A stretch of 64,000 nt of DNA from Gammaproteobacteria bacterium (GTDB lineage Bacteria; Pseudomonadota; Gammaproteobacteria; Competibacterales; Competibacteraceae). Location: the NCBI GenBank assembly GCA_020846135.1, contig JADLEK010000052.1:16157-80156 (forward strand), read 5' to 3'. Below the pieces are notes generated by a model. That model had not been told where the DNA came from, did not search any database, and worked only from the letters and a program-made list of their open reading frames with translations. The position numbers were made by a program, and so were the translations under genes. Numbering within the stretch: the stretch's first letter is position 1; each line of letters opens with the position of its first letter. Positions 20,031-29,417 of the stretch are shown in pieces.

Positions 20031-22216
20031 AGTTTTTCCAGTTTGGCGTAAGCGACCACCAGCCATTTGGAACCGCCCGCTTGCGGGAATTCAACCCGCG
20101 CCCGCAACTGATAACCGACGCCTTCCACCTCCAGCACCACGCCTTCGCCGAATTGGGGATGACGCACCCGCTGACGGGGCTTCAAACCGGTCGGTGCAGC
20201 AGGCGTTGGAACCACGGCGGATCGGGTTGAAGCCGGCGGCTTGGGGCGCTTGACCTTGGCGCGGACCTCGTGGGTCAGCTCTTCGGGGATTTCGCCGACA
20301 AAGCGGGACGGTGACGGGTTATTTTCGCGGCCGTACAGGGTGCGTTTTTCGGCATGGCAAAGATACAGTTGCCGGCGGGCGCGGGTGACGCCGACATAGG
20401 CCAGCCGCCGTTCTTCTTCCAGTTGCTTCGGTTCCAGCGTCGAGCGGCTGTGCGGGAACAGGCCTTCTTCCAGCCCGACCAGGAACACCACCGGGAACTC
20501 CAGCCCCTTGGCCATGTGCATGGTCATCAGTTGTACGCAATCATCGCCGGGCGATCCCTGGCCCTGGCCGGATTCCAGCACCGCGTGGGCGAGAAAGGCG
20601 TTCAGCCAGTCCGGTTCATCGGGATCGGTTCCCACCACGACCGGATCGGTGTGAGTGATGAAGTCGCCGCAGGCGCTGACCAGTTCCTCCAGATTCTCGA
20701 CCCGCATCTCGCCCTTGTCGTCCTTGGCCTGTTCGTACATGGCGCGCAAGCCGCTGTGGACGATGACGTGATCGGCCCGACCCGGCAACGGTTGCTCGCG
20801 GCTGTTGTGGTCCAGCCCCTCGATCAGGTTCAGGAACCCTCGGACCGCCGCCGCCGATCGCCCACTCAATCCGCCGGTGGTCAGCAATTGCACGGCGGCC
20901 TGCCACAGTGAACCGCCTTGGGTGCGGGCAGTTTCGCGCAAAATGTCGACCGTGCGTTCACCGATGGCCCGAGGCGGATTGTTCACCACCCGCTCGAAGG
21001 AAGGATCGTCGTCGCGGTTGGCGACCAGCCGTAAATAGGCCAGGGCATCCTTAATTTCGGCGCGTTCGAAGAAGCGCAGCCCGCCGTAAATCCGGTAGCG
21101 GATCGCCGCACCGATCAGGATTTCCTCGAAAAGCCGCGACTGGGCATTAGAACGGTACAGAATCGCGGCATCGCGGCGCTGCCCGCCCGCCTCCACCCAT
21201 TGCCGGATCCGCTCAATCACGAAGCGGGCTTCATCGCTTTCGTTAAAGGCGCGGTAAATCTGAATCGGTTCACCATCGCCGGCGTCCGTCCACAGGTTCT
21301 TGCCCAAGCGGGCAGTGTTGTTGGCAATCAGCGCATTGGCGGCCTTGAGAATAGCGCCGGTGGAGCGGTAGTTCTGTTCGAGGCGGATGGTTTCCGTACC
21401 GGGGAAGTCATCAGCGAATTTCTGAATGTTTTCGACCTTCGATCCGCGCCACCCGTACACGCATTGATCGTCATCTCCAACAATGAACACATCGCCACCG
21501 CCCCCGGCCAGCAGCCGCACCCACTGATATTGAATGGTGTTGGTATCCTGAAATTCATCGACCAGGACGTGCTGGAACCGCTCGTGGTAATGAGCTAGCA
21601 AATCAGGATGATCGCGCCACAGTTCATAGGCGCGCAGCAACAGTTCGCCGAAGTCGACCAGTCCGCCGCGCTCGCATTCCTGCTGATAGGCGGCGTAAAT
21701 GCGCTGGTTCTGGCGTTTGACCGGATTGCCGTCGTCGCTCAGATCGGCGGGGCGCTGGCCCTCATCCTTGCAGCGGTTAATGAAGCTGGCGCACTGGGCG
21801 GGCGGCCATTTTTTCTCGTCGATATTCAGCCTGCGCAACACCCGTTTCAGCAGTCGGGCCTGATCGTCACTGTCGAGAATCTGGAAAGAGCGGGGCAAGC
21901 GGGCTTCCTGCCAGTGTTGGCGCAACAGGCGGTGAGCGATGCCGTGAAAGGTGCCGATCCACAGTCCGCCCAGCGGTTGATCCATCTGCGCTTCGACCCG
22001 GCTGCGCATTTCAGCGGCGGCCTTGTTGGTGAAGGTGACGGCCAGAATCGACCAGGGCGAGGTGCGTTCGACCGCCAGCAGCCAGGCGATGCGCCGGGTC
22101 AGCACCTTGGTTTTGCCGCTGCCAGCCCCGGCTAATACCCGTAAAGGCCCCAAAGGCGCAGTGACGGCAGCGCGTTGGGGATCGTTGAGATCATTGAGAA
22201 TCCAGGAAATGTCCAT
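20027..22216 (-). CDS. uvrD: DNA helicase II UvrD
   Basis: Superfamily 1 3'-5' DNA helicase for nucleotide excision and mismatch repair. At 729 residues it has the normal UvrD length. The start MDISWILNDLNDPQRAAVTA carries the Q motif; Walker A is AGAGSGKTKVL; further motifs are VDEFQDTN (II), GDDDQCVYGWRGS (III), and LMTMHMAKGLEFPVVFLVGL plus YVGVTRAR (V/VI). The C-terminal tail RHPQFGEGVVLEVEG is the Tudor-like RNA polymerase-binding module. It starts 40 bp after the STAS gene and overlaps the GspE-like gene. Confidence 0.96.
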   Translation of the reverse strand: MDISWILNDLNDPQRAAVTAPLGPLRVLAGAGSGKTKVLTRRIAWLLAVERTSPWSILAVTFTNKAAAEMRSRVEAQMDQPLGGLWIGTFHGIAHRLLRQHWQEARLPRSFQILDSDDQARLLKRVLRRLNIDEKKWPPAQCASFINRCKDEGQRPADLSDDGNPVKRQNQRIYAAYQQECERGGLVDFGELLLRAYELWRDHPDLLAHYHERFQHVLVDEFQDTNTIQYQWVRLLAGGGGDVFIVGDDDQCVYGWRGSKVENIQKFADDFPGTETIRLEQNYRSTGAILKAANALIANNTARLGKNLWTDAGDGEPIQIYRAFNESDEARFVIERIRQWVEAGGQRRDAAILYRSNAQSRLFEEILIGAAIRYRIYGGLRFFERAEIKDALAYLRLVANRDDDPSFERVVNNPPRAIGERTVDILRETARTQGGSLWQAAVQLLTTGGLSGRSAAAVRGFLNLIEGLDHNSREQPLPGRADHVIVHSGLRAMYEQAKDDKGEMRVENLEELVSACGDFITHTDPVVVGTDPDEPDWLNAFLAHAVLESGQGQGSPGDDCVQLMTMHMAKGLEFPVVFLVGLEEGLFPHSRSTLEPKQLEEERRLAYVGVTRARRQLYLCHAEKRTLYGRENNPSPSRFVGEIPEELTHEVRAKVKRPKPPASTRSAVVPTPAAPTGLKPRQRVRHPQFGEGVVLEVEGVGYQLRARVEFPQAGGSKWLVVAYAKLEKL

Positions 22217-22256
22217 AGCCGGCGATTCTAGCAGAATCGCGGGCGTTCACCCGTGG

Positions 22257-22751
22257 TCAGCGTCCGTTCAACTTGGGCCGCAACTGGTCGAGGACGCCCC
22301 GGAACGCCTCCTGGTTACGGGGGTTGAGGTCGCTCAGGGTTTGATGGGCGTCAAAGACGATCCGGGTCAATTCATCCTTACAGGGGCCATCGGTAGCCAG
22401 GGGCTGCAAGGTCGCGGTGATCGCCGCCCTGGTGTCGCAGACGGCGAAGACCTCGTAAAACCCCATCGTCTCCAGGATTTGATTGACATCAGGGTTGGTC
22501 GATAACAGGGTGGTCTGGCGAGCGAAGCGGCGATGGTTGAAGTTGGCGATCTTGGCCAGCAGCCCCAGACTGGTGCTGTCGATGGAGTGGACTTCGGTCA
22601 GATCGACCATGATGTCGTCGTAGTCGGTGCGGGCGAACAGACTATCCAGAAAATCCCCCAGCGCACAGCCCATGGTGTAGCGGATCTCGCCCACCAGCTT
22701 GAGAATGTAGACATTCCCCTGCTTGACATAGAACGCCGCGCCGCTGTCCAT
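22257..22751 (-). CDS. STAS-domain anti-sigma-factor antagonist-like protein
   Basis: Small cytosolic STAS protein, the type that binds an anti-sigma kinase when unphosphorylated and lets it go when phosphorylated. The ATG at 22751, 1 bp past the stop of the phosphatase gene, gives 164 residues. The conserved DLTEVHSIDSTSLGLL contains the serine (SIDSTS) expected to be phosphorylated. The C-terminal 60 residues extend beyond the fold. As the last gene of a kinase-receiver-phosphatase-STAS set, it is the probable target of the upstream PP2C. It resembles Pseudomonas HsbA in context. Confidence 0.85.
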   Translation of the reverse strand: MDSGAAFYVKQGNVYILKLVGEIRYTMGCALGDFLDSLFARTDYDDIMVDLTEVHSIDSTSLGLLAKIANFNHRRFARQTTLLSTNPDVNQILETMGFYEVFAVCDTRAAITATLQPLATDGPCKDELTRIVFDAHQTLSDLNPRNQEAFRGVLDQLRPKLNGR

Positions 22752-22752
22752 C

Positions 22753-23934
22753 TCACTCCGCCTTCTGGACCAGCAACAAGGTGATGTCATCCGGCAACAG
22801 GCCGGTTTGGTCCAAACCCAGTTCCTGGATCAGGTTCTCAATGGTCAAATCAATGCCGCCGGTCAGGTCGAGCAGAAACGCCTGCTTATCGCGGAGCGTG
22901 GTCTGCGGCAAGGTTTCCAGAATCCCGTCCGAAATCAGCGCCAGCGTAAAGCGCGGCGGTAACTGGAGGGTTTCGGTCTGATAGCTGGCGAAGTCGAACA
23001 GGCCAATCGGCAGGCTTTTCTTGCCGACATAGCAGGACTGCTCGCCATCGAACAGAATCGGGAACGGGAACTGGCCGCCGCTGCTATACCGCAACAGGTT
23101 GCTCGGCCAGTGGATCACCCCGTAAAACATGGTCAGGTACTTGTCCATGTGGCAACTGAAGATTTCCCGGTTCAGCCGGCCCAGCGTTTCCGCCGGATTT
23201 AGAATGCCCCGGTCGCGGTTCTGCCGGTGCAACTCGCGGTAACGCCCGATATAGCTCTTAAGCATTACCGTGACGAAGGCTGACGACACGCCGTGGCCGG
23301 ACACGTCGGCGATGTAAAAGCCAAGATGATCGCCGTCAATGGCGAAGTAATCGACGAAATCGCCGCTCAGGTATTGCGAGGTCAGCAGATGGCGGCTGAA
23401 CCGGTACTGGCGAAACTGCTTGTCGTTTTCCGGCAGCAACTGGAACTGGATGCGTCGCGCCGCCGCCTCGTCTTCCTGCAACCGCCGCACGGTTTGCTGG
23501 AGCTGTTCGTTGACCACTTCCAGATGTTCGCGATGTTCACGGTTTTCCCGCAACAACCGGGCGCGCTCCAAGGCATTGGCGATCGCGTGCTCCAGCACCG
23601 CCATGTCTTCAATCGGCTTGGTCACATAGTCCCAGGCCCCCAGTTTGAGCGCCTGGATCGCGTCGCTGATCCCGCCCATCCCAGAGACCACCAGAATCGG
23701 CAGATCCGGGAATTCACGGGTCACCGCCGCCAGCACCTGCAAGCCGTCCATGCCTGGCATTCGTAAATCGCACAGCACCAAATCCGGTTGCTCGCTGCGA
23801 ATCAGCCCGATACCGGTCCGGCCATCGCCGGCCTGAATCACCTCAAAGCCGCTGTCTTCCATGTAGGCAGTCAGAATCTCGCGGACCATCGGTTCATCTT
23901 CGATGGTCAGGATCCGGGCCGGAGTGGCGCTCAT
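22753..23934 (-). CDS. Response regulator with PP2C/SpoIIE-type phosphatase
   Basis: Receiver-controlled serine phosphatase. Residues 1-125 are a receiver domain with acidic pocket (EDE), phospho-Asp in LVLCDLRMPGMDG and Lys in YVTKPIED. A coiled-coil segment (about 125-170, ENREHREHLEVVNEQLQQTV) links it to the phosphatase (about 190-393) with metal-binding ADVSGHGVSSAF and a C-terminal LLPDDITLLLV. The Pseudomonas relative HsbR also has a C-terminal kinase domain; this protein stops after the phosphatase. It overlaps the preceding receiver gene by 4 bp and is followed directly by the STAS gene, its likely substrate. Confidence 0.9.
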   Translation of the reverse strand: MSATPARILTIEDEPMVREILTAYMEDSGFEVIQAGDGRTGIGLIRSEQPDLVLCDLRMPGMDGLQVLAAVTREFPDLPILVVSGMGGISDAIQALKLGAWDYVTKPIEDMAVLEHAIANALERARLLRENREHREHLEVVNEQLQQTVRRLQEDEAAARRIQFQLLPENDKQFRQYRFSRHLLTSQYLSGDFVDYFAIDGDHLGFYIADVSGHGVSSAFVTVMLKSYIGRYRELHRQNRDRGILNPAETLGRLNREIFSCHMDKYLTMFYGVIHWPSNLLRYSSGGQFPFPILFDGEQSCYVGKKSLPIGLFDFASYQTETLQLPPRFTLALISDGILETLPQTTLRDKQAFLLDLTGGIDLTIENLIQELGLDQTGLLPDDITLLLVQKAE

Positions 23935-24332
23935 GGCTGGCCCTCCCCCGGCAACAGCCGCGCCCGCACCGCCGTCGCCAGCGGTCCCATATCGGTGAGC
24001 GGTTTATGGTAGACGCAGCGCTCGTCCAGACCCATCGCCCGCAAATCATCCGGCAGGCTGTAGCTGGACGATCCGGTATGAATCAGGAATGCCATCTGCG
24101 GGTAGCGCTGGTGCAGGATCCGAATGGCGGAGTTGCCGTCCATGTCCGGCAGGCGCATGTCCATGATGCACACCCGGCAAGGGCTGCGCTCGCCCAGCCA
24201 GTCCAGCGCCGGGGTCACCGCCTCGAACGCTGCGACCCGCAGGCCCTCGTCTTCCAGATACGCCTTGAGGTTTTCCCGAATCATGGCTTCGTCATCAACG
24301 ATCAACACCCAGTCCAGCATGGTCACCATCAC
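23931..24332 (-). CDS. Single-domain response regulator (CheY-like)
   Basis: A stand-alone receiver domain, about 130 residues, with VDDEAMIREN at the start, phospho-Asp in VCIMDMRLPDMDG, Thr in IHTGSSS and Lys in YHKPLTD. No output domain follows, so it probably passes phosphate or binds a partner within the operon. The GTG at 24332 overlaps the kinase stop (GTGA); ATGs at 24329 and 24320 are alternatives. Overlaps at both ends argue for co-translation with the kinase and phosphatase genes. Confidence 0.9.
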   Translation of the reverse strand: MMVTMLDWVLIVDDEAMIRENLKAYLEDEGLRVAAFEAVTPALDWLGERSPCRVCIMDMRLPDMDGNSAIRILHQRYPQMAFLIHTGSSSYSLPDDLRAMGLDERCVYHKPLTDMGPLATAVRARLLPGEGQP

Positions 24333-26575
24333 GATAACGCCTCCCGCCGCGAAGGCAGGCGAATGCTGAAGCGGGTGCCCTGGCCCGGCTTCGAGGTTGC
24401 GGCCAACCGGCCATGATGCTGTTCGGTCACAATGAAATAGGAGACCGACAGTCCCAGGCCCGTCCCGGCGCCAACATCCTTGGTGGTGAAAAACGGCTCG
24501 AAAATCCGCTTGAGGGTTTTTTCGTCCATGCCGGGGCCGTTGTCAATCACTTCAATCAGAATAAAGTCCGTTTCGCGATGGGTGCGCAAGGTAATCGCCG
24601 GGGCCAAAGTCTCGTCATCGGTCATGGCCTGGGCTGCATTTTTGAGCAGGTTCAGGATCACCTGCTCGATTTCAGTCTTGTCGCAGTAGATCAGGCGCAG
24701 CGCCGGGTCATAGTCGCGGTTAATCTGGATCCGCTTGAAATCGTATTTCTTTTTCAAATCATAGTCACTGGCGGCCAGGCGCAGCACCGTTTCCAGCATG
24801 TCCTCCAGGTCGACCGGCGCGAAATGCGATTCGCTGCCCCGGCTGAACGACAGCATATCGGCGACGATTTTAGCCGCCCGCACCCCGGCTTCCCGAATCC
24901 CTTCCAGAAAATGGCGAATGCCGCGCTGTTCCAGATAGCGGTTGAGGCGCTCCAGATCGATGCCGATCGCCGCCGCGACGGCGAGATTCTGCGGCATGTC
25001 CAGAGCGATGCGCCGCTGGATGTTCTGGCTGCCTTGCAAAATCGCACCGAGCGGGTTGTTGATTTCATGGGCCATCCCGGCGGCCAGCCCACCGACGGAG
25101 AGCATTTTTTCGGTCTGCACCATCATCGATTCAATTCGGACCCGGGCGGTGACGTCGTCCAGCCGGATCACCGCTCCGCTCGCCCCGTCCGCCATCAAAG
25201 GATAGACCATGACATCGGCATAATGCAGTTCGCTGTCGACTTCAAGGGTCATGCGCGGGGTCTTGATCGGCTGACCGAGGCGGATGGCCTGCCGCACCTG
25301 CTCGAACTGGCCTTCCAGTTGCGGGAACACATCGCCGAAAAACCGGCCCTGTGCGACTTCCCAGCTCAGATTGCCGACCTGTTCCGCAGGTTGATTCAGG
25401 ACGGTGATGTAGCCCCAGGGATCGACGCCGATCAGCACCGAAGGCATGGAGTCGATAATGTTCTTGAGATAAAGCCGCATCCGCGCCACTTCTTCCTTGG
25501 CGAGTTTCTGCTCGGTGATGTTGATCGATACCCCCAGCACCGCAGTTTCGCTGAGGCCGGGGGCGGTGAAGGGGATCTTGATGGTCTGCATGGTGTGGGT
25601 ATGGCCGTTGTGGTCGGTGAAGGTCTCCTCAGCGATGAACTTGGAGGCCCCGCTTTCAATCACGGCCAGGTTATCCGCCCGCATTCGTTCGGCCTCCTCA
25701 TCCACGCCATGCGTGACGCGATGCGAACCGTTGACCAGTTCAGCCACGGTCAGGCCAAACGCCTCGGCGGTCGCCTGGTTGGCCAGCAGAAAGTGGCCGT
25801 AGCGGTCTTTGGCGAAAATCATGTGCGGGACCAGATCAATGATCTGGCGCAACCGCAATTCGCTTTCCTGCAGCGCGGTTTCCGCCTTGACCTGTTCGGT
25901 GATGTCGGTGCCGATCCCGCGATAACCCTGGAACTGGCCGGCGCTGTCGAGAATCGGTTTGCCGCTCACTTTCAGGTAACGGCCCTCGCCGTGGTGGTCG
26001 CCAATCCCGGTCTGGTAGACAAAGTCGCGGAAGGGCAGTCGCTGCTCCAAGACTTCCCGATGCTGACGCCATTTTTCCCGTTCGGCGGGCGAGGCGTTGC
26101 CCACCAGCTCCCAGCGAGTGCGGCCCAGGACATGCTGCGGGGCGATCCCGGTCAGGGCGTAAAACCGCTCCGACAGATAGGTGAAGCGCAGGTTTTCATC
26201 CATCTCCCAGATCCAGTCGCTGGCCGCCTCGGTGACGTCGCGAAACCGCGCTTCGCTTTCCCGCAGCGCCAGTTCCACCTGGCGGCGTTCGCTCAGCTCG
26301 CGCCGCAACTGCCGAGTGCGCTGCGCCACTCGCCGCCCTAGCAGCCAGGACCATAACAGGGCGGCAACGGCAATTACGGTGACGGCGATCAGCGCCCAGA
26401 ACACATAGCGCACCATCACCGTAAATCCGGCAGTTTCCGGCGGCGCTGGGCTGAATCCGTCGGAATGAGCGCTGGCGAGGCTAACCGTCAGCGCCGACAG
26501 CATCAACCACGCCACCCACCCCAGGCGGCGAAACCAGGAGTGATGGGGACTGAATCGGGGCAATGGCGGACGCAT
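24329..26575 (-). CDS. PAS-domain sensor histidine kinase
   Basis: Membrane histidine kinase of 748 residues. Two hydrophobic segments (about 18-37 and 51-75) bracket a very short periplasmic loop. Then come three PAS/PAC modules (about 105-230, 235-350, 365-480), a HisKA helix with [14 protein letters not shown] (phospho-His), and a HATPase with [29 protein letters not shown] and GTGLGLSVS. The dimerisation region is longer than usual, with an insert of about 45 residues ([20 protein letters not shown]...). The kinase heads the four-gene set and should phosphorylate one or both downstream receivers. The input is probably cytosolic, through the PAS domains. Confidence 0.93.
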   Translation of the reverse strand: MRPPLPRFSPHHSWFRRLGWVAWLMLSALTVSLASAHSDGFSPAPPETAGFTVMVRYVFWALIAVTVIAVAALLWSWLLGRRVAQRTRQLRRELSERRQVELALRESEARFRDVTEAASDWIWEMDENLRFTYLSERFYALTGIAPQHVLGRTRWELVGNASPAEREKWRQHREVLEQRLPFRDFVYQTGIGDHHGEGRYLKVSGKPILDSAGQFQGYRGIGTDITEQVKAETALQESELRLRQIIDLVPHMIFAKDRYGHFLLANQATAEAFGLTVAELVNGSHRVTHGVDEEAERMRADNLAVIESGASKFIAEETFTDHNGHTHTMQTIKIPFTAPGLSETAVLGVSINITEQKLAKEEVARMRLYLKNIIDSMPSVLIGVDPWGYITVLNQPAEQVGNLSWEVAQGRFFGDVFPQLEGQFEQVRQAIRLGQPIKTPRMTLEVDSELHYADVMVYPLMADGASGAVIRLDDVTARVRIESMMVQTEKMLSVGGLAAGMAHEINNPLGAILQGSQNIQRRIALDMPQNLAVAAAIGIDLERLNRYLEQRGIRHFLEGIREAGVRAAKIVADMLSFSRGSESHFAPVDLEDMLETVLRLAASDYDLKKKYDFKRIQINRDYDPALRLIYCDKTEIEQVILNLLKNAAQAMTDDETLAPAITLRTHRETDFILIEVIDNGPGMDEKTLKRIFEPFFTTKDVGAGTGLGLSVSYFIVTEQHHGRLAATSKPGQGTRFSIRLPSRREALS

Positions 26576-26673
26576 GATGATTTTTTCAACTGGCGATTAG
26601 CGGATGAGTGGCTATCATAGTCATTTTCAATGTAAACCGATTGAATCCAAATCGACTGAGGCAGGAGCGAATC

Positions 26674-27720
26674 ATGACGCTGGGACCGGTGATGCTGGGG
26701 CTGGATGGCGGGGAACTGACTGCAGCCGAGCGCGAGTTGTTGCGCCATCCACTGGTGGGGGGCGTCATTCTGTTTGCCCGCAACTACCACTCGCCGCAGC
26801 AGATTACGGCGCTCGCCAGTGCGATTCACGCGCTGCGTCAGCCGCGTCTGCTGATTGCCGTGGATCACGAGGGCGGACGGGTACAGCGGTTCCGCGACGG
26901 GTTTACCCGATTGCCGGCCGTGCGACAGCTTGGCGAGGTTTATGACCAGGATCGGATGCGGGCCAAGCAGTTGGCGCGGGTCAGCGGCTGGCTGATGGCG
27001 GCTGAATTGCGGGCGGTCGGGGTCGATCTGAGCTTTGCGCCGGTGCTGGATCTGGATCACGGGGTTAGCGGAATCATCGGCGACCGGGCGTTTCATCACC
27101 ATCCTGAAGTCGTGGCGGATCTGGCCCACGCCTATATGAGCGGGATGCAGAAGGCCGGGATGGAAGCAGTGGGCAAGCATTTTCCCGGGCACGGCGGGAT
27201 TGCTGCGGATTCCCATCTGGAGTTGCCCATCGATCCACGCTCTTACGATGAACTGGCTGGAACGGATCTGCTGGCGTTTGAGCGGATGATTCATTACGGG
27301 CTGGCGGCGCTGATGCCGGCCCATGTCGTTTATCCGCAAGTCGATGTCCACCCGGCCGGGTTTTCGGCCCGCTGGCTGAAAGAGATTCTGCGCCGGCGTC
27401 TGGAGTTTCAGGGGGTGATTTTCAGCGATGATCTGGACATGGCCGGCGCTCAGCAAGCCGGATCGCCGCCGGATCGGGCGCTGGCGGCTCTGGCGGCCGG
27501 TTGCGACATGGTGCTGGCCTGCAATGACCGCCAGGCCGCAGTGGCGATCCTGGACCACTTGCGCTATACCCCGGACCCGGTCTCGCAAGTGCGATTGATT
27601 CGCCTGCACGGGCGCGGTCATCTGACCCTGGATCGCTTGCAGCGCAGTCCCAACTGGCAGCGCGCCAGTCAACTGGTTCACGATTACGACGCCTTTCCCC
27701 TGCTGGAAATGGATATCTGA
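26674..27720 (+). CDS. nagZ: Beta-N-acetylhexosaminidase NagZ
   Basis: Cytosolic glycoside hydrolase family 3 enzyme that removes GlcNAc from anhydromuropeptides during peptidoglycan recycling. From the ATG at 26674 (GGAG 8 bp before) it is 348 residues, typical for NagZ. Marks: MLGLDGGELTAAE, LIAVDHEGGRVQRF, KHFPGHGGIAADSH (catalytic His loop) and IFSDDLDMAGA (nucleophile Asp). The frame extends upstream to 26608 without homology. It is divergent from the histidine kinase gene and followed 32 bp later by the phosphoribosyltransferase. Confidence 0.96.
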   Translation: MTLGPVMLGLDGGELTAAERELLRHPLVGGVILFARNYHSPQQITALASAIHALRQPRLLIAVDHEGGRVQRFRDGFTRLPAVRQLGEVYDQDRMRAKQLARVSGWLMAAELRAVGVDLSFAPVLDLDHGVSGIIGDRAFHHHPEVVADLAHAYMSGMQKAGMEAVGKHFPGHGGIAADSHLELPIDPRSYDELAGTDLLAFERMIHYGLAALMPAHVVYPQVDVHPAGFSARWLKEILRRRLEFQGVIFSDDLDMAGAQQAGSPPDRALAALAAGCDMVLACNDRQAAVAILDHLRYTPDPVSQVRLIRLHGRGHLTLDRLQRSPNWQRASQLVHDYDAFPLLEMDI

Positions 27721-27752
27721 ACAGCGTTATTTCATTTGAGGAAATCGCCTGA

Positions 27753-28307
27753 ATGTCCGCCATCACTGCCGAGCAGGCCCTCACCGTCCTGCGCCAGGCC
27801 GAATTGCTTTGCACCCCGGCGCAGATTGCCGCCGCTTACGATCAACTGGCGACCGCCATCACCGCTGAGCTGGAACACCGCGATCCGCTGGCGCTGATCG
27901 TGATGAACGGGGCGTTTATTCCCGCCGCGCAACTGCTCTCCCGCCTGAAGTTCCCGCTGCGGGTTGGCTATCTGCACGCGACCCGTTATCGCAGCGGCAC
28001 CCGGGGCGGCGACCTGGACTGGATCGCGCTGCCCTGCCCGGATGTCGCCGACCGGGTGGTGCTGGTCATCGATGATATTTTCGATGAGGGCGACACTCTG
28101 AAAGCAATCCTGGCCGAGGTGCGCCGGCAGGGCGCAGCGGCGGTCTACAGCGCGGTGCTGGTCAACAAGCGTCATGACCGCAAAGTTGCTGGGTTCAGCG
28201 TGGATTTTGTCGGTCTTGAAGTGCCGGATCGCTACGTCTTTGGCTGCGGCATGGATTACTGCGAATACTGGCGCAATCTGCCGGCCATCTACGCGGCTGC
28301 GGACTGA
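27753..28307 (+). CDS. hpt: Hypoxanthine-guanine phosphoribosyltransferase
   Basis: Purine salvage enzyme joining hypoxanthine or guanine to PRPP. The 184-residue protein has a type I PRTase fold: ALIVMNGAFIPAAQLLSRL near the N-terminus, the PRPP-binding VVLVIDDIFDEGDTL, and VPDRYVFGCGMDY near the purine site. GAGG precedes the ATG. Behind nagZ, as in several gammaproteobacteria. Its 3' end overlaps the convergent TerC-like gene by 19 bp. Confidence 0.9.
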   Translation: MSAITAEQALTVLRQAELLCTPAQIAAAYDQLATAITAELEHRDPLALIVMNGAFIPAAQLLSRLKFPLRVGYLHATRYRSGTRGGDLDWIALPCPDVADRVVLVIDDIFDEGDTLKAILAEVRRQGAAAVYSAVLVNKRHDRKVAGFSVDFVGLEVPDRYVFGCGMDYCEYWRNLPAIYAAAD

Positions 28308-29023
28308 TTCCGCGCCGCCCGTCGCCGCCGGGTTGCCGCCAGGTTCAGCGCCTCGACCCCGACTGAGAAGGCGATAGCGAAGTAGAGATAGCCCTTGGGA
28401 ATATGGAAGCCCGCGCCATCGGCCAGTAGCGCCACCCCGACCAGGATCAGGAAGCTCAGCGCCAGCATCTTCACCGACACATGGGTGTTGATGAAATGGC
28501 TGAGCGGTTCAGCGGCGAACATCATGATCCCGACCGCGATGATGATGGCGGCGGCCATGACCGACAGATGCTGGGCCATGCCGACTGCGGTAATCACGCT
28601 GTCGAGTGAAAACACGATATCCAGAATCATGATCTGGAGGATCACCGCGACGAAACTGGCGGCCTTGGCCTGTTTCATTTCCTCTTCCACGCCGTCCACC
28701 GTGGCGTGAATTTCGGTGGTGCCTTTGGCCAGCAGGAACAGACCGCCGCTCAGCAGGATCAGATCGCGTATCGACACCGGATGGTCGAAGAGGCTGAACA
28801 GCGGCGCGGTGGCCTTGGCCAGCCAGAAGATGCTGGCCAGCAGCAGCAGGCGGGTAATCACCGCCAGCGCCAGCCCGCTGCGCCGCGCCGCCTTCTGCTG
28901 ATGTTCGGGCAGTTTGTTGGACAGGATCGCGATGAACAGCAGATTATCGATGCCCAGCACCACTTCCAGGGCGGTCAGGGTCAGCAGGCTGGCCCAGGTT
29001 TGCGGGTCGAGAAGAAAATCCAT
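28289..29023 (-). CDS. TerC family integral membrane protein
   Basis: Inner-membrane protein with seven or so hydrophobic helices in 244 residues. TerC marks are EVVLGIDNLLFI near residue 22 and DIVFSLDSVITA in the middle, each with acidic residues inside the membrane, thought to bind Mn2+. Family members export manganese or service secreted proteins; the tellurite link is historical. The C-terminus is basic (RRRRAARNQ). GGAG precedes the ATG. Confidence 0.92.
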   Translation of the reverse strand: MDFLLDPQTWASLLTLTALEVVLGIDNLLFIAILSNKLPEHQQKAARRSGLALAVITRLLLLASIFWLAKATAPLFSLFDHPVSIRDLILLSGGLFLLAKGTTEIHATVDGVEEEMKQAKAASFVAVILQIMILDIVFSLDSVITAVGMAQHLSVMAAAIIIAVGIMMFAAEPLSHFINTHVSVKMLALSFLILVGVALLADGAGFHIPKGYLYFAIAFSVGVEALNLAATRRRRAARNQSAAA

Positions 29024-29417
29024 GCGCTGGAACTCCGGTCGAGGTTAAGGGGATCGTCCAATGAGGAGTGTAGCCAAGGGCAGGCCGGGGGACTACGGGG
29101 GCGTGGTCAGTTTCTCGTTTGGCAGCAGACGCAATAGAAAAACGATGAGTTTGCGCCTATCACAGAAACCACATTGGCATCGCGAACTACGCATGAAGAT
29201 CAGTCCAATGCTTGTTATTGGTCAGCGTTGGGCGAAAGGCAGCCGATGGCTAACCCGCTAATGCGCTGGGCGGCAACTCCCACGCTGGTCGAGCCTTGGC
29301 TGCGGCGTATCGTTACCGCGCTCCAGCTTGTTATGCATCTGCGGCGCAGCAGCGATGCTGCATAACCGATTTTTGGAGTTATGGAGCCTGCCTGCATTAC
29401 GTTGCATCACACCATGG
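29024..29417. other. Intergenic region with palindromic repeat
   Basis: No gene is convincing; short frames on both strands look like chance. It holds one copy of the 53-bp palindromic element (29324-29376) and, 115 bp before it, a second GCTTGTTAT motif (near 29210) that may be a decayed copy. Confidence 0.6.
29324..29376 (-). repeat. 53-bp palindromic element, copy 1
   Basis: Reverse complement matches 63841-63893 at about 47 of 53 positions. The ends GGTTATGC and GCATAACAAG are inverted, and the core GCAGC...GCTGC forms a hairpin. The GCATAACAAG end recalls integron attC core sites, but the rest of an attC is not clear. Confidence 0.8.

Noticed and set aside
24413..26341. 642-codon plus-strand frame opposite the histidine kinase
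   Set aside because: Lies entirely antisense to the kinase; its composition (His/Gln/Arg-rich) is typical of a shadow frame, with no recognisable domain.
26503..27681. 392-codon minus-strand frame opposite nagZ
   Set aside because: Shadow frame that also overlaps the kinase start; no ribosome site or family match.
29200..29380. Integron attC array
   Set aside because: TAACAAG cores occur, but the paired core and complementary L boxes are not clear, and there are no cassette-like genes or integrase.
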